A DNA stretch of 64,000 bases from Cyprinodon diabolis (Eukaryota; Chordata; Actinopteri; Cyprinodontiformes; Cyprinodontidae). The DNA is taken from NCBI GenBank assembly GCA_030533445.1, contig JARPUW010000553.1, forward strand, positions 868,001-932,000, written 5' to 3'. Below, piece by piece: positions 13,729-26,500 of this stretch (position 1 is the stretch's first letter; the number at the start of each line of letters is the position of its first letter). The position numbers and the translations under genes are program-made. Under the pieces are notes generated by a model. The model worked only from the letters and a program-made list of their open reading frames with translations. It had not been told where the DNA came from and searched no databases.

Positions 13729-13936
13729 AACCTTGAGCTGCTGGAACCTTGAGCTGCTGGTGCTTCTGGAACCTTGAGCATCTGGAGCCTTGAGCTTCTG
13801 GAACCTTGAGCTGCTGGAGCCTTAAGCTGCTGGTGCTGCTGGAACCTTGAGCTGCTGGAACCTTGAGCTGCTGGTGCTTCTGGAACCTTGAGCTGCTGGA
13901 ACCTTGAGCTGCTGGTGCTTCTGGAACCTTGAGCAT
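6086..13936 (-). other. Longest minus-strand open frame (2,616 codons), probably not a gene
   Basis: The frame starts at an ATG supplied by a GCATCTGG variant monomer and ends at a TAG made by a CTGCTAGAAC variant. Its translation is an imperfect 16-19-residue repeat on the theme FQQLK-VPAAQ-GSSSSR, with three-residue inserts (KHQ, EAP or RST type) from each 25-bp monomer. There is no signal peptide, membrane segment, folded domain or non-repetitive end. The two other minus frames in the same interval also carry long open frames with the same peptide. Stops arise only at isolated variant monomers (CTA, TTA or TCA on the + strand) and fall in all three frames. Other open frames of this kind above 1,000 codons lie at 13,822-17,451, 16,973-21,139, 27,459-31,364, 30,479-33,811, 41,761-45,930, 45,458-48,859 and 51,756-54,893. 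No frame is open across the window. I read these as by-products of the monomer; transcript evidence would be needed to argue otherwise. Confidence 0.85.
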
Positions 13937-16900
13937 CTGGAGCCTTGAGCTTCTGGAACCTTGAGCTGCTGGTGCTTCTGGAACCTTGAGCTGCTGGAAC
14001 CTTGAGCTGCTGGTGCTTCAGGAACCTTGAGCATCTGGAGCCTTGAGCTTCTGGAACCTTGAGCTGCTGGTGCTTCTGGAACCTTGAGCTGTTGGAACCT
14101 TGAGCTGCTGGTGCTTCTGGAACCTTGAGCTGCTGGAACCTTGAGCTGCTGGTGGTTCTGGAACCTTGAACATCTGGAGCCTATAGCTTCTGGAACCTTG
14201 AGCTGCTGGAGCCTTGAGCTGCAGGTGCTTCTGGAACCTTGAGCTGCTGGAACTTTGAGCTGCTGGAACCTTGAGCTGCTGGAACCTTGAGCTGCTGGAA
14301 CTTTGAGCATCTGGAGCCTTGAGCTGCTGGACCCTTGAGCTTCTGGAACCTTGAGCTGCTGGTGCATCTGGAACCTTGAGCATCTGGAACCTTGAGCTGC
14401 TGGAACCTTGAGCTGCTGGAACCTTGAGTTGCTGGTGCTTCTGGAACCTTGAGCATCTGGAGCCTTGAGCTTCTGGAACCTTGAGCTGCTGGTGCTTCTG
14501 GAACCTTGAGCATCTGGAGCCTTGAGCTTCTGGAACCTTGATCTGCTGGAACCTTGAGCTGCTGGTGCTTCTGGAACCTTGAGCATGTGGATCCTTGAGC
14601 TACTGGAACCTTGAGCTGCTGGTGCTTCTGGAACCTTGAGCTGCTGGAACCTTGAGCTGCTGGAACCTTGAGCTGCTGGTGCTTCTGGAACCTTGAGAAT
14701 CTGGAGCCTTGAGCTTCTGAAACCTTGGGCTGCTGGAGCCTTGAGCTGCTGGCGCTTCTGGAACCTTGAGCTGCTGGAACCTTGAGCTGCTGGAACCTTG
14801 AGCTGCTGGTGCTTCTGGAACCTTGAGCTGCTGGAACCTTGAGCTGCTGGTGCTTCTGGAACCTTGAGCTGCTGGAACCTTGAGCTGCTGGTGGTTCTGG
14901 AACCTTGAGCATCTGGAGCCTTGAGCTTCTGGAACCTTGAGCTGCTGGAGCCTTGAGCTGCTGGTGCTTCTGGAACCTTGAGCTGCTGGAACCTTGAGCT
15001 GCTGGAACATTGAGCTGCTGGAACTTTGAGCATCTGGAGCCTTGAGCTTCTGGAGCCTTGAGCTGCTGGAACCTTGAGCTTCTGGAACCTTGAGCTGCTG
15101 GTGCATCTGGAACCTTGAGCATCTGGAGCCTTGAGCTTCTGGAACCTTGAGCTGCTGGAGCCTTGAGCTGCTGGTGCTTCTGGAACTTTGAGCTGCTGGA
15201 ACCTTGAGCTGCTGCAGCCTTGAGCTGCTGGTGCTTCTGGAACATTGAGCTGCTGGAACCTTGAGCTTCTGGAACCTCTGGCTTCTGGAGCCTTGAGCTG
15301 CTGTAACCCTGAGCTGCTGGAACCTTGAGCTGCTGGTGCTTCTGGAACCTTGAGCTGCTGGAACCTTGAGCTGCTGGAACCTTGAGCTGCTGGAATATTG
15401 AGCTGCTGGAACTTTGAGCATCTGGAGCCTTGAGCATCTGGAGCCTTGAGCTGCTGGAACCTTGAGCTTCTGGAACCTTGAGCTGCTGGTGCATCTGGAA
15501 CCTTGAGCTTCTGGAACCTTGAGCTGCTGGAACCTTGAGCTGCTGGAACCTTGAGTTGCTGGTGCTTCTGGAACCTTGAGCATCTGGAGCCTTGAGCTTC
15601 TGGAACCTTGAGCTGCTGGTGCTTCTGGAACCTTGAGCTGCTGGAACCTTGAGCTGCTGGTGCTTCTGGAACCTTGAGCATCTGGAGCCTTGAGCTTCTG
15701 GAACCTTGAGCTGCTGGAACCTTGAGCTGCTGGTGCTTCTGGAACCTTGAGCATGTGGATCCTTGAGCTACTGGAACCTTGAGCTGCTGGTGCTTCTGGA
15801 ACCTTGAGCTGCTGGAACCTTGAGCTGCTGGAACCTTGAGCTGCTGGTGCTTCTGGAACCTTGAGAATCTGGAGCCTTGAGCTTCTGAAACCTTGGGCTG
15901 CTGGAGCCTTGAGCTGCTGGCGCTTCTGGAACCTTGAGCTGCTGGAACCTTGAGCTGCTGGAACCTTGAGCTGCTGGTGCTTCTGGAACCTTGAGCTGCT
16001 GGAACCTTGAGCTGCTGGTGCTTCTGGAACCTTGAGCTGCTGGAACCCTGAGCTGCTGGAACCTTGAGCTGCTGGTGCTGCTGGAACCTTGAGCTGCTGG
16101 AACCTTGAGCTGCTGGTGGTTCTGGAACCTTGAGCATCTGGAGCCTTGAGCTTCTGGAACCTTGAGCTGCTGGAGCCTTGAGCTGCTGGTGCTTCTGGAA
16201 CCTTGAGCTGCTGGAACCTTGAGCTGCTGGAACATTGAGCTGCTGGAACTTTGAGCATCTGGAGCCTTGAGCTTCTGGAGCCTTGAGCTGCTGGAACCTT
16301 GAGCTTCTGGAACCTTGAGCTGCTGGTGCATCTGGAACCTTGAGCATCTGGAGCCTTGAGCTTCTGGAACCTTGAGCTGCTGGAGCCTTGAGCTGCTGGT
16401 GCTTCTGGAACTTTGAGCTGCTGGAACCTTGAGCTGCTGCAGCCTTGAGCTGCTGGTGCTTCTGGAACATTGAGCTGCTGGAACCTTGAGCTTCTGGAAC
16501 CTCTAGCTTCTGGAGCCTTGAGCTGCTGTAACCCTGAGCTGCTGGAACCTTGAGCTGCTGGTGCTTCTGGAACCTTGAGCTGCTGGAACCTTGAGCTGCT
16601 GGAACCTTGAGCTGCTGGAACATTGAGCTGCTGGAACTTTGAGCATCTGGAGCCTTGAGCATCTGGAGCCTTGAGCTGCTGGAACCTTGAGCTGCTGGTG
16701 CATCTGGAACCTTGAGCATCTGGAGCCTTGAGCTTCTGGAACCTTGAGCTGCTGGAGCCTTGAGCTGCTGGTGCTTCTGGAACTTTGAGCTGCTGGAACC
16801 TTGAGCTGCTGCAGCCTTGAGCTGCTGGTGCTTCTGGAACATTGAGCTGCTGGAACCTTGAGCTTCTGGAACCTCTAGCTTCTGGAGCCTTGAGCTGCTG

Positions 16901-19900
16901 GAACCTTGAGCTGCTGGTGCTGCTGGAACCTTGAGCTGCTGGAACCTTGAGCTGCTGGTGCTTCTGGAACCTTCAGCTGCTGGAACCTTGAGCTGCTGGA
17001 ACCTTGAGCTGCTGGTGCTTCTGGAACCTTGAGCATCTGGAGCCTTGAGCTTCTGGAACCTTGAGCTGCTGGTGCTTCTGGAACCTTGAGCTGCTGGAGC
17101 CTTGAGCTGCCGGAACTTTGAGCTGCTGGAGCCTTGAGCTGCCGGAACTTTGAGCTGCTGGAGCCTTGAGCTGCTGGAACCTTGAGCTGCTGGTGCTTCT
17201 GGAACCTTGAGCTGCTGGAACCTTGAGCTGCTGGTGCTTATGGAACCTTGAGCTGCTGGAACCTTGAGCTGCTGGAACCTTGAGCTGCTGGTGCTTCTGG
17301 AACCTTGAGCATCTGGAGCCTTGAGCTTCTGGAACCTTGAGCTGCTGGAGCCTTGAGCTGCTGGTGCTTCTGGAACCTTGAGCTGCTGGAACCTTGAGCT
17401 GCTGGTGCTTCTGGAACCTTGAGCTGCTGGTGCTTCTGGAACCTTGAGCATCTGGAGCCTTGAGCTTCTGGAACCTTGAGCTGCTGGTGCTTCTGGAACC
17501 TTGAGCTGCTGGAACCTTGAGCTGCTGGTGCTTCAGGAACCTTGAGCATCTGGAGCCTTGAGCTTCTGGAACCTTGAGCTGCTGGTGCTTCTGGAACCTT
17601 GAGCTGCTGGAGCCTTGAGCTGCTGGAACCTTGAGCTGCTGGTGCTTCTGGAACCTTGAGCTGCTGGAACCTTGAGCTGCTGGTGCTTCTGGAACCTTGA
17701 GCTGCTGGAGCCTTGAGCTGCTGGAACCTTGAGCTGCTGGTGCTTCTGGAACCTTGAGCTGCTGGAACCTTGAGCTGCTGGTGCTTCTGGAACCTTGAGC
17801 TGCTGGAGCCTTGAGCTTCTGGAACCTTGAGCTGCTGGAGCCTTGAGCTGCTGGTGCTTCTGGAAATTTGAGCTGCTGGAACCTTGAGCTGCTGGAACCT
17901 TGAGCTGCTGGTGCTTCTGGAACCTTGAGCTGCTGGAACCTTGAGCTGCTGGTGCTTCTGGAACCTTGAGCTGCTGGAACCTTGAGCTGCTGGTGGTTCT
18001 GGAACCTTGAGCATCTGGAGCCTTGAGCTTCTGGAACCTTGAGCTGCTGGAGCCTTGAGCTGCTGGTGCTTCTGGAACCTTGAGCTGCTGGAACCTTGAG
18101 CTGCTGGAACATTGAGCTGCTGGAACTTTGAGCATCTGGAGCCTTGAGCTTCTGGAGCCTTGAGCTGCTGGAACCTTGAGCTTCTGGAACCTTGAGCTGC
18201 TGGTGCATCTGGAACCTTGAGCATCTGGAGCCTTGAGCTTCTGGAACCTTGAGCTGCTGGAGCCTTGAGCTGCTGGTGCTTCTGGAACTTTGAGCTGCTG
18301 GAACCTTGAGCTGCTGCAGCCTTGAGCTGCTGGTGCTTCTGGAACATTGAGCTGCTGGAACCTTGAGCTTCTGGAACCTCTGGCTTCTGGAGCCTTGAGC
18401 TGCTGTAACCCTGAGCTGCTGGAACCTTGAGCTGCTGGTGCTTCTGGAACCTTGAGCTGCTGGAACCTTGAGCTGCTGGAACCTTGAGCTGCTGGAACAT
18501 TGAGCTGCTGGAACTTTGAGCATCTGGAGCCTTGAGCATCTGGAGCCTTGAGCTGCTTGAACCTTGAGCTTCTGGAACCTTGAGCTGCTGGTGCATCTGG
18601 AACCTTGAGCTTCTGGAACCTTGAGCTGCTGGAACCTTGAGCTGCTGGAACCTTGAGTTACTGGTGCTTCTGGAACCTTGAGCATCTGGAGCCTTGAGCT
18701 TCTGGAACCTTGAGCTGCTGGTGCTTCTGGAACCTTGAGCTGCTGGAACCTTGAGCTGCTGGTGCTTCTGGAACCTTGAGCATCTGGAGCCTTGAGCTTC
18801 TGGAACCTTGAGCTGCTGGAACCTTGAGCTGCTGGTGCTTCTGGAACCTTGAGCATGTGGATCCTTGAGCTACTGGAACCTTGAGCTGCTGGTGCTTCTG
18901 GAACCTTGAGCTGCTGGAACCTTGAGCTGCTGGAACCTTGAGCTGCTGGTGCTTCTGGAACCTTGAGAATCTGGAGCCTTGAGCTTCTGAAACCTTGGGC
19001 TGCTGGAGCCTTGAGCTGCTGGCGCTTCTGGAACCTTGAGCTGCTGGAACCTTGAGCTGCTGGAACCTTGAGCTGCTGGTGCTTCTGGAACCTTGAGCTG
19101 CTGGAACCTTGAGCTGCTGGTGCTTCTGGAACCTTGAGCTGCTGGAACCTTGAGCTGCTGGAACCTTGAGCTGCTGGTGCTGCTGGAACCTTGAGCTGCT
19201 GGAACCTTGAGCTGCTGGTGGTTCTGGAACCTTGAGCATCTGGAGCCTTGAGCTTCTGGAACCTTGAGCTGCTGGAGCCTTGAGCTGCTGGTGCTTCTGG
19301 AACCTTGAGCTGCTGGAACCTTGAGCTGCTGGAACATTGAGCTGCTGGAACTTTGAGCATCTGGAGCCTTGAGCTTCTGGAGCCTTGAGCTGCTGGAACC
19401 TTGAGCTTCTGGAACCTTGAGCTGCTGGTGCATCTGGAACCTTGAGCATCTGGAGCCTTGAGCTTCTGGAACCTTGAGCTGCTGGAGCCTTGAGCTGCTG
19501 GTGCTTCTGGAACTTTGAGCTGCTGGAACCTTGAGCTGCTGCAGCCTTGAGCTGCTGGTGCTTCTGGAACATTGAGCTGCTGGAACCTTGAGCTTCTGGA
19601 ACCTCTAGCTTCTGGAGCCTTGAGCTGCTGTAACCCTGAGCTGCTGGAACCTTGAGCTGCTGGTGCTTCTGGAACCTTGAGCTGCTGGAACCTTGAGCTG
19701 CTGGAACATTGAGCTGCTGGAACTTTGAGCATCTGGAGCCTTGAGCATCTGGAGCCTTGAGCTGCTGGAACCTTGAGCTTCTGGAACCTTGAGCTGCTGG
19801 TGCATCTGGAACCTTGAGCATCTGGAGCCTTGAGCTTCTGGAACCTTGAGCTGCTGGAGCCTTGAGCTGCTGGTGCTTCTGGAACTTTGAGCTGCTGGAA

Positions 19901-20598
19901 CCTTGAGCTGCTGCAGCCTTGAGCTGCTGGTGCTTCTGGAACATTGAGCTGCTGGAACCTTGAGCTTCTGGAACCTCTAGCTTCTGGAGCCTTGAGCTGC
20001 TTTAACCCTGAGCTGCTGGAACCTTGAGCTGCTGGTGCTGCTGGAACCTTGAGCTGCTGGAACCTTGAGCTGCTGGTGCTTCTGGAACCTTCAGCTGCTG
20101 GAACCTTGAGCTGCTGGAACCTTGAGCTGCTGGTGCTTCTGGAACCTTGAGCATCTGGAGCCTTGAGCTTCTGGAACCTTGAGCTGCTGGTGCTTCTGGA
20201 ACCTTGAGCTGCTGGAGCCTTGAGCTGCCGGAACTTTGAGCTGCTGGAGCCTTGAGCTGCCGGAACTTTGAGCTGCTGGAGCCTTGAGCTGCTGGAACCT
20301 TGAGCTGCTGGTGCTTCTGGAACCTTGAGCTGCTGGAACCTTGAGCTGCTGGTGCTTATGGAACCTTGAGCTGCTGGAACCTTGAGCTGCTGGAACCTTG
20401 AGCTGCTGGAACCTTGAGCTGCTGGTGCTTCTGGAACCTTGAGCATCTGGAGCCTTGAGCTTCTGGAACCTTGAGCTGCTGGAGCCTTGAGCTGCTGGTG
20501 CTTCTGGAACCTTGAGCTGCTGGAACCTTGAGCTGCTGGTGCTTCTGGAACCTTGAGCTGCTGGTGCTTCTGGAACCTTGAGCATCTGGAGCCTTGAG

Positions 20599-23500
20599 CT
20601 TCTGGAACCTTGAGCTGCTGGTGCTTCTGGAACCTTGAGCTGCTGGAACCTTGAGCTGCTGGTGCTTCAGGAACCTTGAGCATCTGGAGCCTTGAGCTTC
20701 TGGAACCTTGAGCTGCTGGTGCTTCTGGAACCTTGAGCTGCTGGAGCCTTGAGCTGCTGGAACCTTGAGCTGCTGGTGCTTCTGGAACCTTGAGCTGCTG
20801 GAACCTTGAGCTGCTGGTGCTTCTGGAACCTTGAGCTGCTGGAGCCTTGAGCTGCTGGAACCTTGAGCTGCTGGTGCTTCTGGAACCTTGAGCTGCTGGA
20901 ACCTTGAGCTGCTGGTGCTTCTGGAACCTTGAGCTGCTGGAACCTTGAGCTGCTGGTGGTTCTGGAACCTTGAGCATCTGGAGCCTTGAGCTTCTGGAAC
21001 CTTGAGCTGCTGGAACCTTGAGCTGCTGGTGGTTCTGGAACCTTAAGCATCTGGAGCCTTGAGCTTCTGGAACCTTGAGCTTCTGGAGCCTTGAGCTGCT
21101 GGAACCTTGAGCTTCTGGAACCTTGAGCTGCTGGTGCATCTGGAACCTTGGGCATCTGGAGCCTTGATCTTCTGGAACCTTGAGCTGCTGGAGCCTTGAG
21201 CTGCTGGTGCTTCTGGAACTTTGAGCTGCTGGAACCTTGAGCTGCTGCAGCCTTGAGCTGCTGGTGCTTCTGGAACATTGAGCTGCTGGAACCTTGAGCT
21301 TCTGGAACCTCTAGCTTCTGGAGCCTTGAGCTGCTGTAACCCTGAGCTGCTGGAACCTTGAGCTGCTGGTGCTTCTGGAACCTTGAGCTGCTGGAACCTT
21401 GAGCTGCTGGAACATTGAGCTGCTGGAACTTTGAGCATCTGGAGCCTTGAGCATCTGGAGCCTTGAGCTGCTGGAACCTTGAGCTTCTGGAACCTTGAGC
21501 TGCTGGTGCATCTGGAACCTTGAGCATCTGGAGCCTTGAGCTTCTGGAACCTTGAGCTGCTGGAGCCTTGAGCTGCTGGTGCTTCTGGAACTTTGAGCTG
21601 CTGGAACCTTGAGCTGCTGCAGCCTTGAGCTGCTGGTGCTTCTGGAACATTGAGCTGCTGGAACCTTGAGCTTCTGGAACCTCTAGCTTCTGGAGCCTTG
21701 AGCTGCTGTAACCCTGAGCTGCTGGAACCTTGAGCTGCTGGTGCTGCTGGAATCTTGAGCTGCTGGAACCTTGAGCTGCTGGTGCTTCTGGAACCTTCAG
21801 CTGCTGGAACCTTGAGCTGCTGGAACCTTGAGCTGCTGGTGCTTCTGGAACCTTGAGCATCTGGAGCCTTGAGCTTCTGGAACCTTGAGCTGCTGGTGCT
21901 TCTGGAACCTTGAGCTGCTGGAGCCTTGAGCTGCTGGAACCTTGAGCTGCTGGTGCTTCTGGAACCTTGAGCTGCTGGAACCTTGAGCTGCTGGTGCTTC
22001 TGGAACCTTGAGCTGCTGGAACCTTGAGCTGCTGGAACCTTGAGCTGCTGGTGCTTCTGGAACCTTGAGCATCTGGAGCCTTGAGCCTCTGGAACCTTGA
22101 GCTGCTGGAGCATTGAGCTGCTGGTGCTTCTGGAACCTTGAGCTGCTGGAACCTTGAGCTGCTGGAACCTTGAGCTGCTGGAACCTTGAGCTGCTGGTGC
22201 TTCTGGAACCTTGAGCTGCTGGTGCTTCTGGAACCTTGAGCATCTGGAGCCTTGAGCTTCTGGAACCTTGAGCTGCTGGTGCTTCTGGAACCTTGAGCTG
22301 CTGGAACCTTGAGCTGCTGGTGCTTCAGGAACCTTGAGCATCTGGAGCCTTGAGCTTCTGGAACCTTGAGCTGCTGGTGCTTCTGGAACCTTGAGCTGCT
22401 GGAGCCTAGAGCTGCTGGAACCTTGAGCTGCTGGTGCTTCTGGAACCTTGAGCTGCTGGAACCTTGAGCTGCTGGTGGTTCTGGAACCTTGAGCATCTGG
22501 AGCCTATAGCTTCTGGAACCTTGAGCTGCTGGAGCCTTGAGCTGCTGGTGCATCTGGAACCTTGAGATGCTGGAACCTTGAGCTGCTGGAACCTTGAGCT
22601 GCTGGAACTTTGAGCATCTGGAGCCTTGAGCATCTGGAGCCTTGAGCTGCTGGACCCTTGAGCTGCTGGAACCTTGAGCTGCTGGAACTTTGAGCATCTG
22701 GAACCTTGAGCATCTGGAGCCTTGAGCTTCTGGAACCTTGAGCTGCTGGAGCCTTGAGCTGCTGGTGCTTCTGGAACCTTGAGCTGCTGGAACCTTGAGC
22801 TGCTGGAACATTGAGCTGCTGGAACTTTGAGCATCTGGAGCCTTGAGCTTCTGGAGCCTTGAGCTGCTGGAACCTTGAGCTTCTGGAACCTTGAGCTGCT
22901 GGTGCATCTGGAACCTTGAGCATCTGGAGCCTTGAGCTTCTGGAACCTTGAGCTGCTGGAGCCTTGAGCTGCTGGTGCTTCTGGAACTTTGAGCTGCTGG
23001 AACCTTGAGCTGCTGCAGCCTTGAGCTGCTGGTGCTTCTGGAACATTGAGCTGCTGGAACCTTGAGCTTCTGGAACCTCTAGCTTCTGGAGCCTTGAGCT
23101 GCTGTAACCCTGAGCTGCTGGAACCTTGAGCTGCTGGTGCTTCTGGAACCTTGAGCTGCTGGAACCTTGAGCTGCTGGAACATTGAGCTGCTGGAACTTT
23201 GAGCATCTGGAGCCTTGAGCATCTGGAGCCTTGAGCTGCTGGAACCTTGAGCTTCTGGAACCTTGAGCTGCTGGTGCATCTGGAACCTTGAGCGTCTGGA
23301 GCCTTGAGCTTCTGGAACCTTGAGCTGCTGGAGCCTTGAGCTGCTGGTGCTTCTGGAACTTTGAGCTGCTGGAACCTTGAGCTGCTGCAGCCTTGAGCTG
23401 CTGGTGCTTCTGGAACATTGAGCTGCTGGAACCTTGAGCTTCTGGAACCTCTAGCTTCTGGAGCCTTGAGCTGCTTTAACCCTGAGCTGCTGGAACCTTG

Positions 23501-26500
23501 AGCTGCTGGTGCTGCTGGAACCTTGAGCTGCTGGAACCTTGAGCTGCTGGTGCTTCTGGAACCTTCAGCTGCTGGAACCTTGAGCTGCTGGAACCTTGAG
23601 CTGCTGGTGCTTCTGGAACCTTGAGCTGCTGGAGCCTTGAGCTGCCGGAACTTTGAGCTGCTGGAGCCTTGAGCTGCCGGAACTTTGAGCTGCTGGAGCC
23701 TTGAGCTGCTGGAACCTTGAGCTGCTGGTGCTTCTGGAACCTTGAGCTGCTGGAACCTTGAGCTGCTGCTGCTTATGGAACCTTGAGCTGCTGGAACCTT
23801 GAGCTGCTGGAACCTTGAGCTGCTGGAACCTTGAGCTGCTGGTGCTTCTGGAACCTTGAGCATCTGGAGCCTTGAGCTTCTGGAACCTTGAGCTGCTGGA
23901 GCCTTGAGCTGCTGGTGCTTCTGGAACCTTGAGCTGCTGGAACCTTGAGCTGCTGGTGCTTCTGGAACCTTGAGCTGCTGGTGCTTCTGGAACCTTGAGC
24001 ATCTGGAGCCTTGAGCTTCTGGAACCTTGAGCTGCTGGTGCTTCTTGAACCTTGAGCTGCTGGAACCTTGAGCTGCTGGTGCTTCAGGAACCTTGAGCAT
24101 CTGGAGCCTTGAGCTTCTGGAACCTTGAGCTGCTGGTGCTTCTGGAACCTTGAGCTGCTGGAACCTTGAGCTGCTGGTGCTTCTGGAACCTTGAGCTGCT
24201 GGAGCCTTGAGCTGCTGGAACCTTGAGCTTCTGGAACCTTGAGCTGCTGGTGCTTCTGGAACCTTGAGCTGCTGGAACCTTGAGCTGCTGGTGCTTCAGG
24301 AACCTTGAGCATCTGGAGCCTTGAGCTTCTGGAACCTTGAGCTGCTGGTGCTTCTGGAACCTTGAGCTGCTGGAGCCTTGAGCTGCTGGAACCTTGAGCT
24401 GCTGGTGCTTCTGGAACCTTGAGCTGCTGGAACCTTGAGCTGCTGGTGCTTCTGGAACCTTGAGCTGCTGGAGCCTTGAGCTGCTGGAACCTTGAGCTGC
24501 TGGTGCTTCTGGAACCTTGAGCTGCTGGAACCTTGAGCTGCTGGTGCTTCTGGAACCTTGAGCTGCTGGAACCTTGAGCTGCTGGTGGTTCTGGAACCTT
24601 GAGCATCTGGAGCCTTGAGCTTCTGGAACCTTGAGCTGCTGGAACCTTGAGCTGCTGGTGGTTCTGGAACCTTAAGCATCTGGAGCCTTGAGCTTCTGGA
24701 ACCTTGAGCTTCTGGAGCCTTGAGCTGCTGGAACCTTGAGCTTCTGGAACCTTGAGCTGCTGGTGCATCTGGAACCTTGGGCATCTGGAGCCTTGATCTT
24801 CTGGAACCTTGAGCTGCTGGAGCCTTGAGCTGCTGGTGCTTCTGGAACTTTGAGCTGCTGGAACCTTGAGCTGCTGCAGCCTTGAGCTGCTGGTGCTTCT
24901 GGAACATTGAGCTGCTGGAACCTTGAGCTTCTGGAACCTCTAGCTTCTGGAGCCTTGAGCTGCTGTAACCCTGAGCTGCTGGAACCTTGAGCTGCTGGTG
25001 CTTCTGGAACCTTGAGCTGCTGGAACCTTGAGCTGCTGGAACATTGAGCTGCTGGAACTTTGAGCATCTGGAGCCTTGAGCATCTGGAGCCTTGAGCTGC
25101 TGGAACCTTGAGCTTCTGGAACCTTGAGCTGCTGGTGCATCTGGAACCTTGAGCATCTGGAGCCTTGAGCTTCTGGAACCTTGAGCTGCTGGAGCCTTGA
25201 GCTGCTGGTGCTTCTGGAACTTTGAGCTGCTGGAACCTTGAGCTGCTGCAGCCTTGAGCTGCTGGTGCTTCTGGAACATTGAGCTGCTGGAACCTTGAGC
25301 TTCTGGAACCTCTAGCTTCTGGAGCCTTGAGCTGCTGTAACCCTGAGCTGCTGGAACCTTGAGCTGCTGGTGCTGCTGGAATCTTGAGCTGCTGGAACCT
25401 TGAGCTGCTGGTGCTTCTGGAACCTTCAGCTGCTGGAACCTTGAGCTGCTGGAACCTTGAGCTGCTGGTGCTTCTGGAACCTTGAGCATCTGGAGCCTTG
25501 AGCTTCTGGAACCTTGAGCTGCTGGTGCTTCTGGAACCTTGAGCTGCTGGAGCCTTGAGCTGCTGGAACCTTGAGCTGCTGGTGCTTCTGGAACCTTGAG
25601 CTGCTGGAACCTTGAGCTGCTGGTGCTTCTGGAACCTTGAGCTGCTGGAACCTTGAGCTGCTGGAACCTTGAGCTGCTGGTGCTTCTGGAACCTTGAGCA
25701 TCTGGAGCCTTGAGCCTCTGGAACCTTGAGCTGCTGGAGCATTGAGCTGCTGGTGCTTCTGGAACCTTGAGCTGCTGGAACCTTGAGCTGCTGGAACCTT
25801 GAGCTGCTGGAACCTTGAGCTGCTGGTGCTTCTGGAACCTTGAGCTGCTGGTGCTTCTGGAACCTTGAGCATCTGGAGCCTTGAGCTTCTGGAACCTTGA
25901 GCTGCTGGTGCTTCTGGAACCTTGAGCTGCTGGAACCTTGAGCTGCTGGTGCTTCAGGAACCTTGAGCATCTGGAGCCTTGAGCTTCTGGAACCTTGAGC
26001 TGCTGGTGCTTCTGGAACCTTGAGCTGCTGGAGCCTAGAGCTGCTGGAACCTTGAGCTGCTGGTGCTTCTGGAACCTTGAGCTGCTGGAACCTTGAGCTG
26101 CTGGTGGTTCTGGAACCTTGAGCATCTGGAGCCTATAGCTTCTGGAACCTTGAGCTGCTGGAGCCTTGAGCTGCTGGTGCATCTGGAACCTTGAGATGCT
26201 GGAACCTTGAGCTGCTGGAACCTTGAGCTGCTGGAACTTTGAGCATCTGGAGCCTTGAGCATCTGGAGCCTTGAGCTGCTGGACCCTTGAGCTGCTGGAA
26301 CCTTGAGCTGCTGGAACTTTGAGCATCTGGAACCTTGAGCATCTGGAGCCTTGAGCTTCTGGAACCTTGAGCTGCTGGAGCCTTGAGCTGCTGGTGCTTC
26401 TGGAACCTTGAGCTGCTGGAACCTTGAGCTGCTGGAACATTGAGCTGCTGGAACTTTGAGCATCTGGAGCCTTGAGCATCTGGAGCCTTGAGCTGCTGGA

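Larger units (their letters stand above)
4812..20941. repeat. 8,916-bp tandem duplication, second copy partial
   Basis: Copy 1 is about 4,812-13,727 and copy 2 about 13,728-20,941. Marker units recur at exactly 8,916 bp: CATGTGGATCC sites with GGATCC at 5,673 and 14,589, and at 6,841 and 15,757. The offset then falls to 8,900, 8,884 and finally 8,811 (GCTTATGG at 11,545 and 20,356; GCTTCAGG at 11,856 and 20,667), so copy 2 has lost several whole monomers. The match ends near 20,941, where copy 2 has GGAACC and copy 1 (12,130) has GGAGCC. The start of copy 2 coincides with the point where the 3,207-bp periodicity breaks, as expected for a tandem junction. Confidence 0.85.

Noticed and set aside
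6086..13936. Ice-nucleation-type protein (also built from 48-bp, 16-residue repeats)
   Set aside because: The 16-residue period is shared only by arithmetic. The peptide FQQLKVPAAQGSSSSR does not resemble the known AGYGSTQTA-type ice-nucleation repeat, and there are no non-repetitive end domains.
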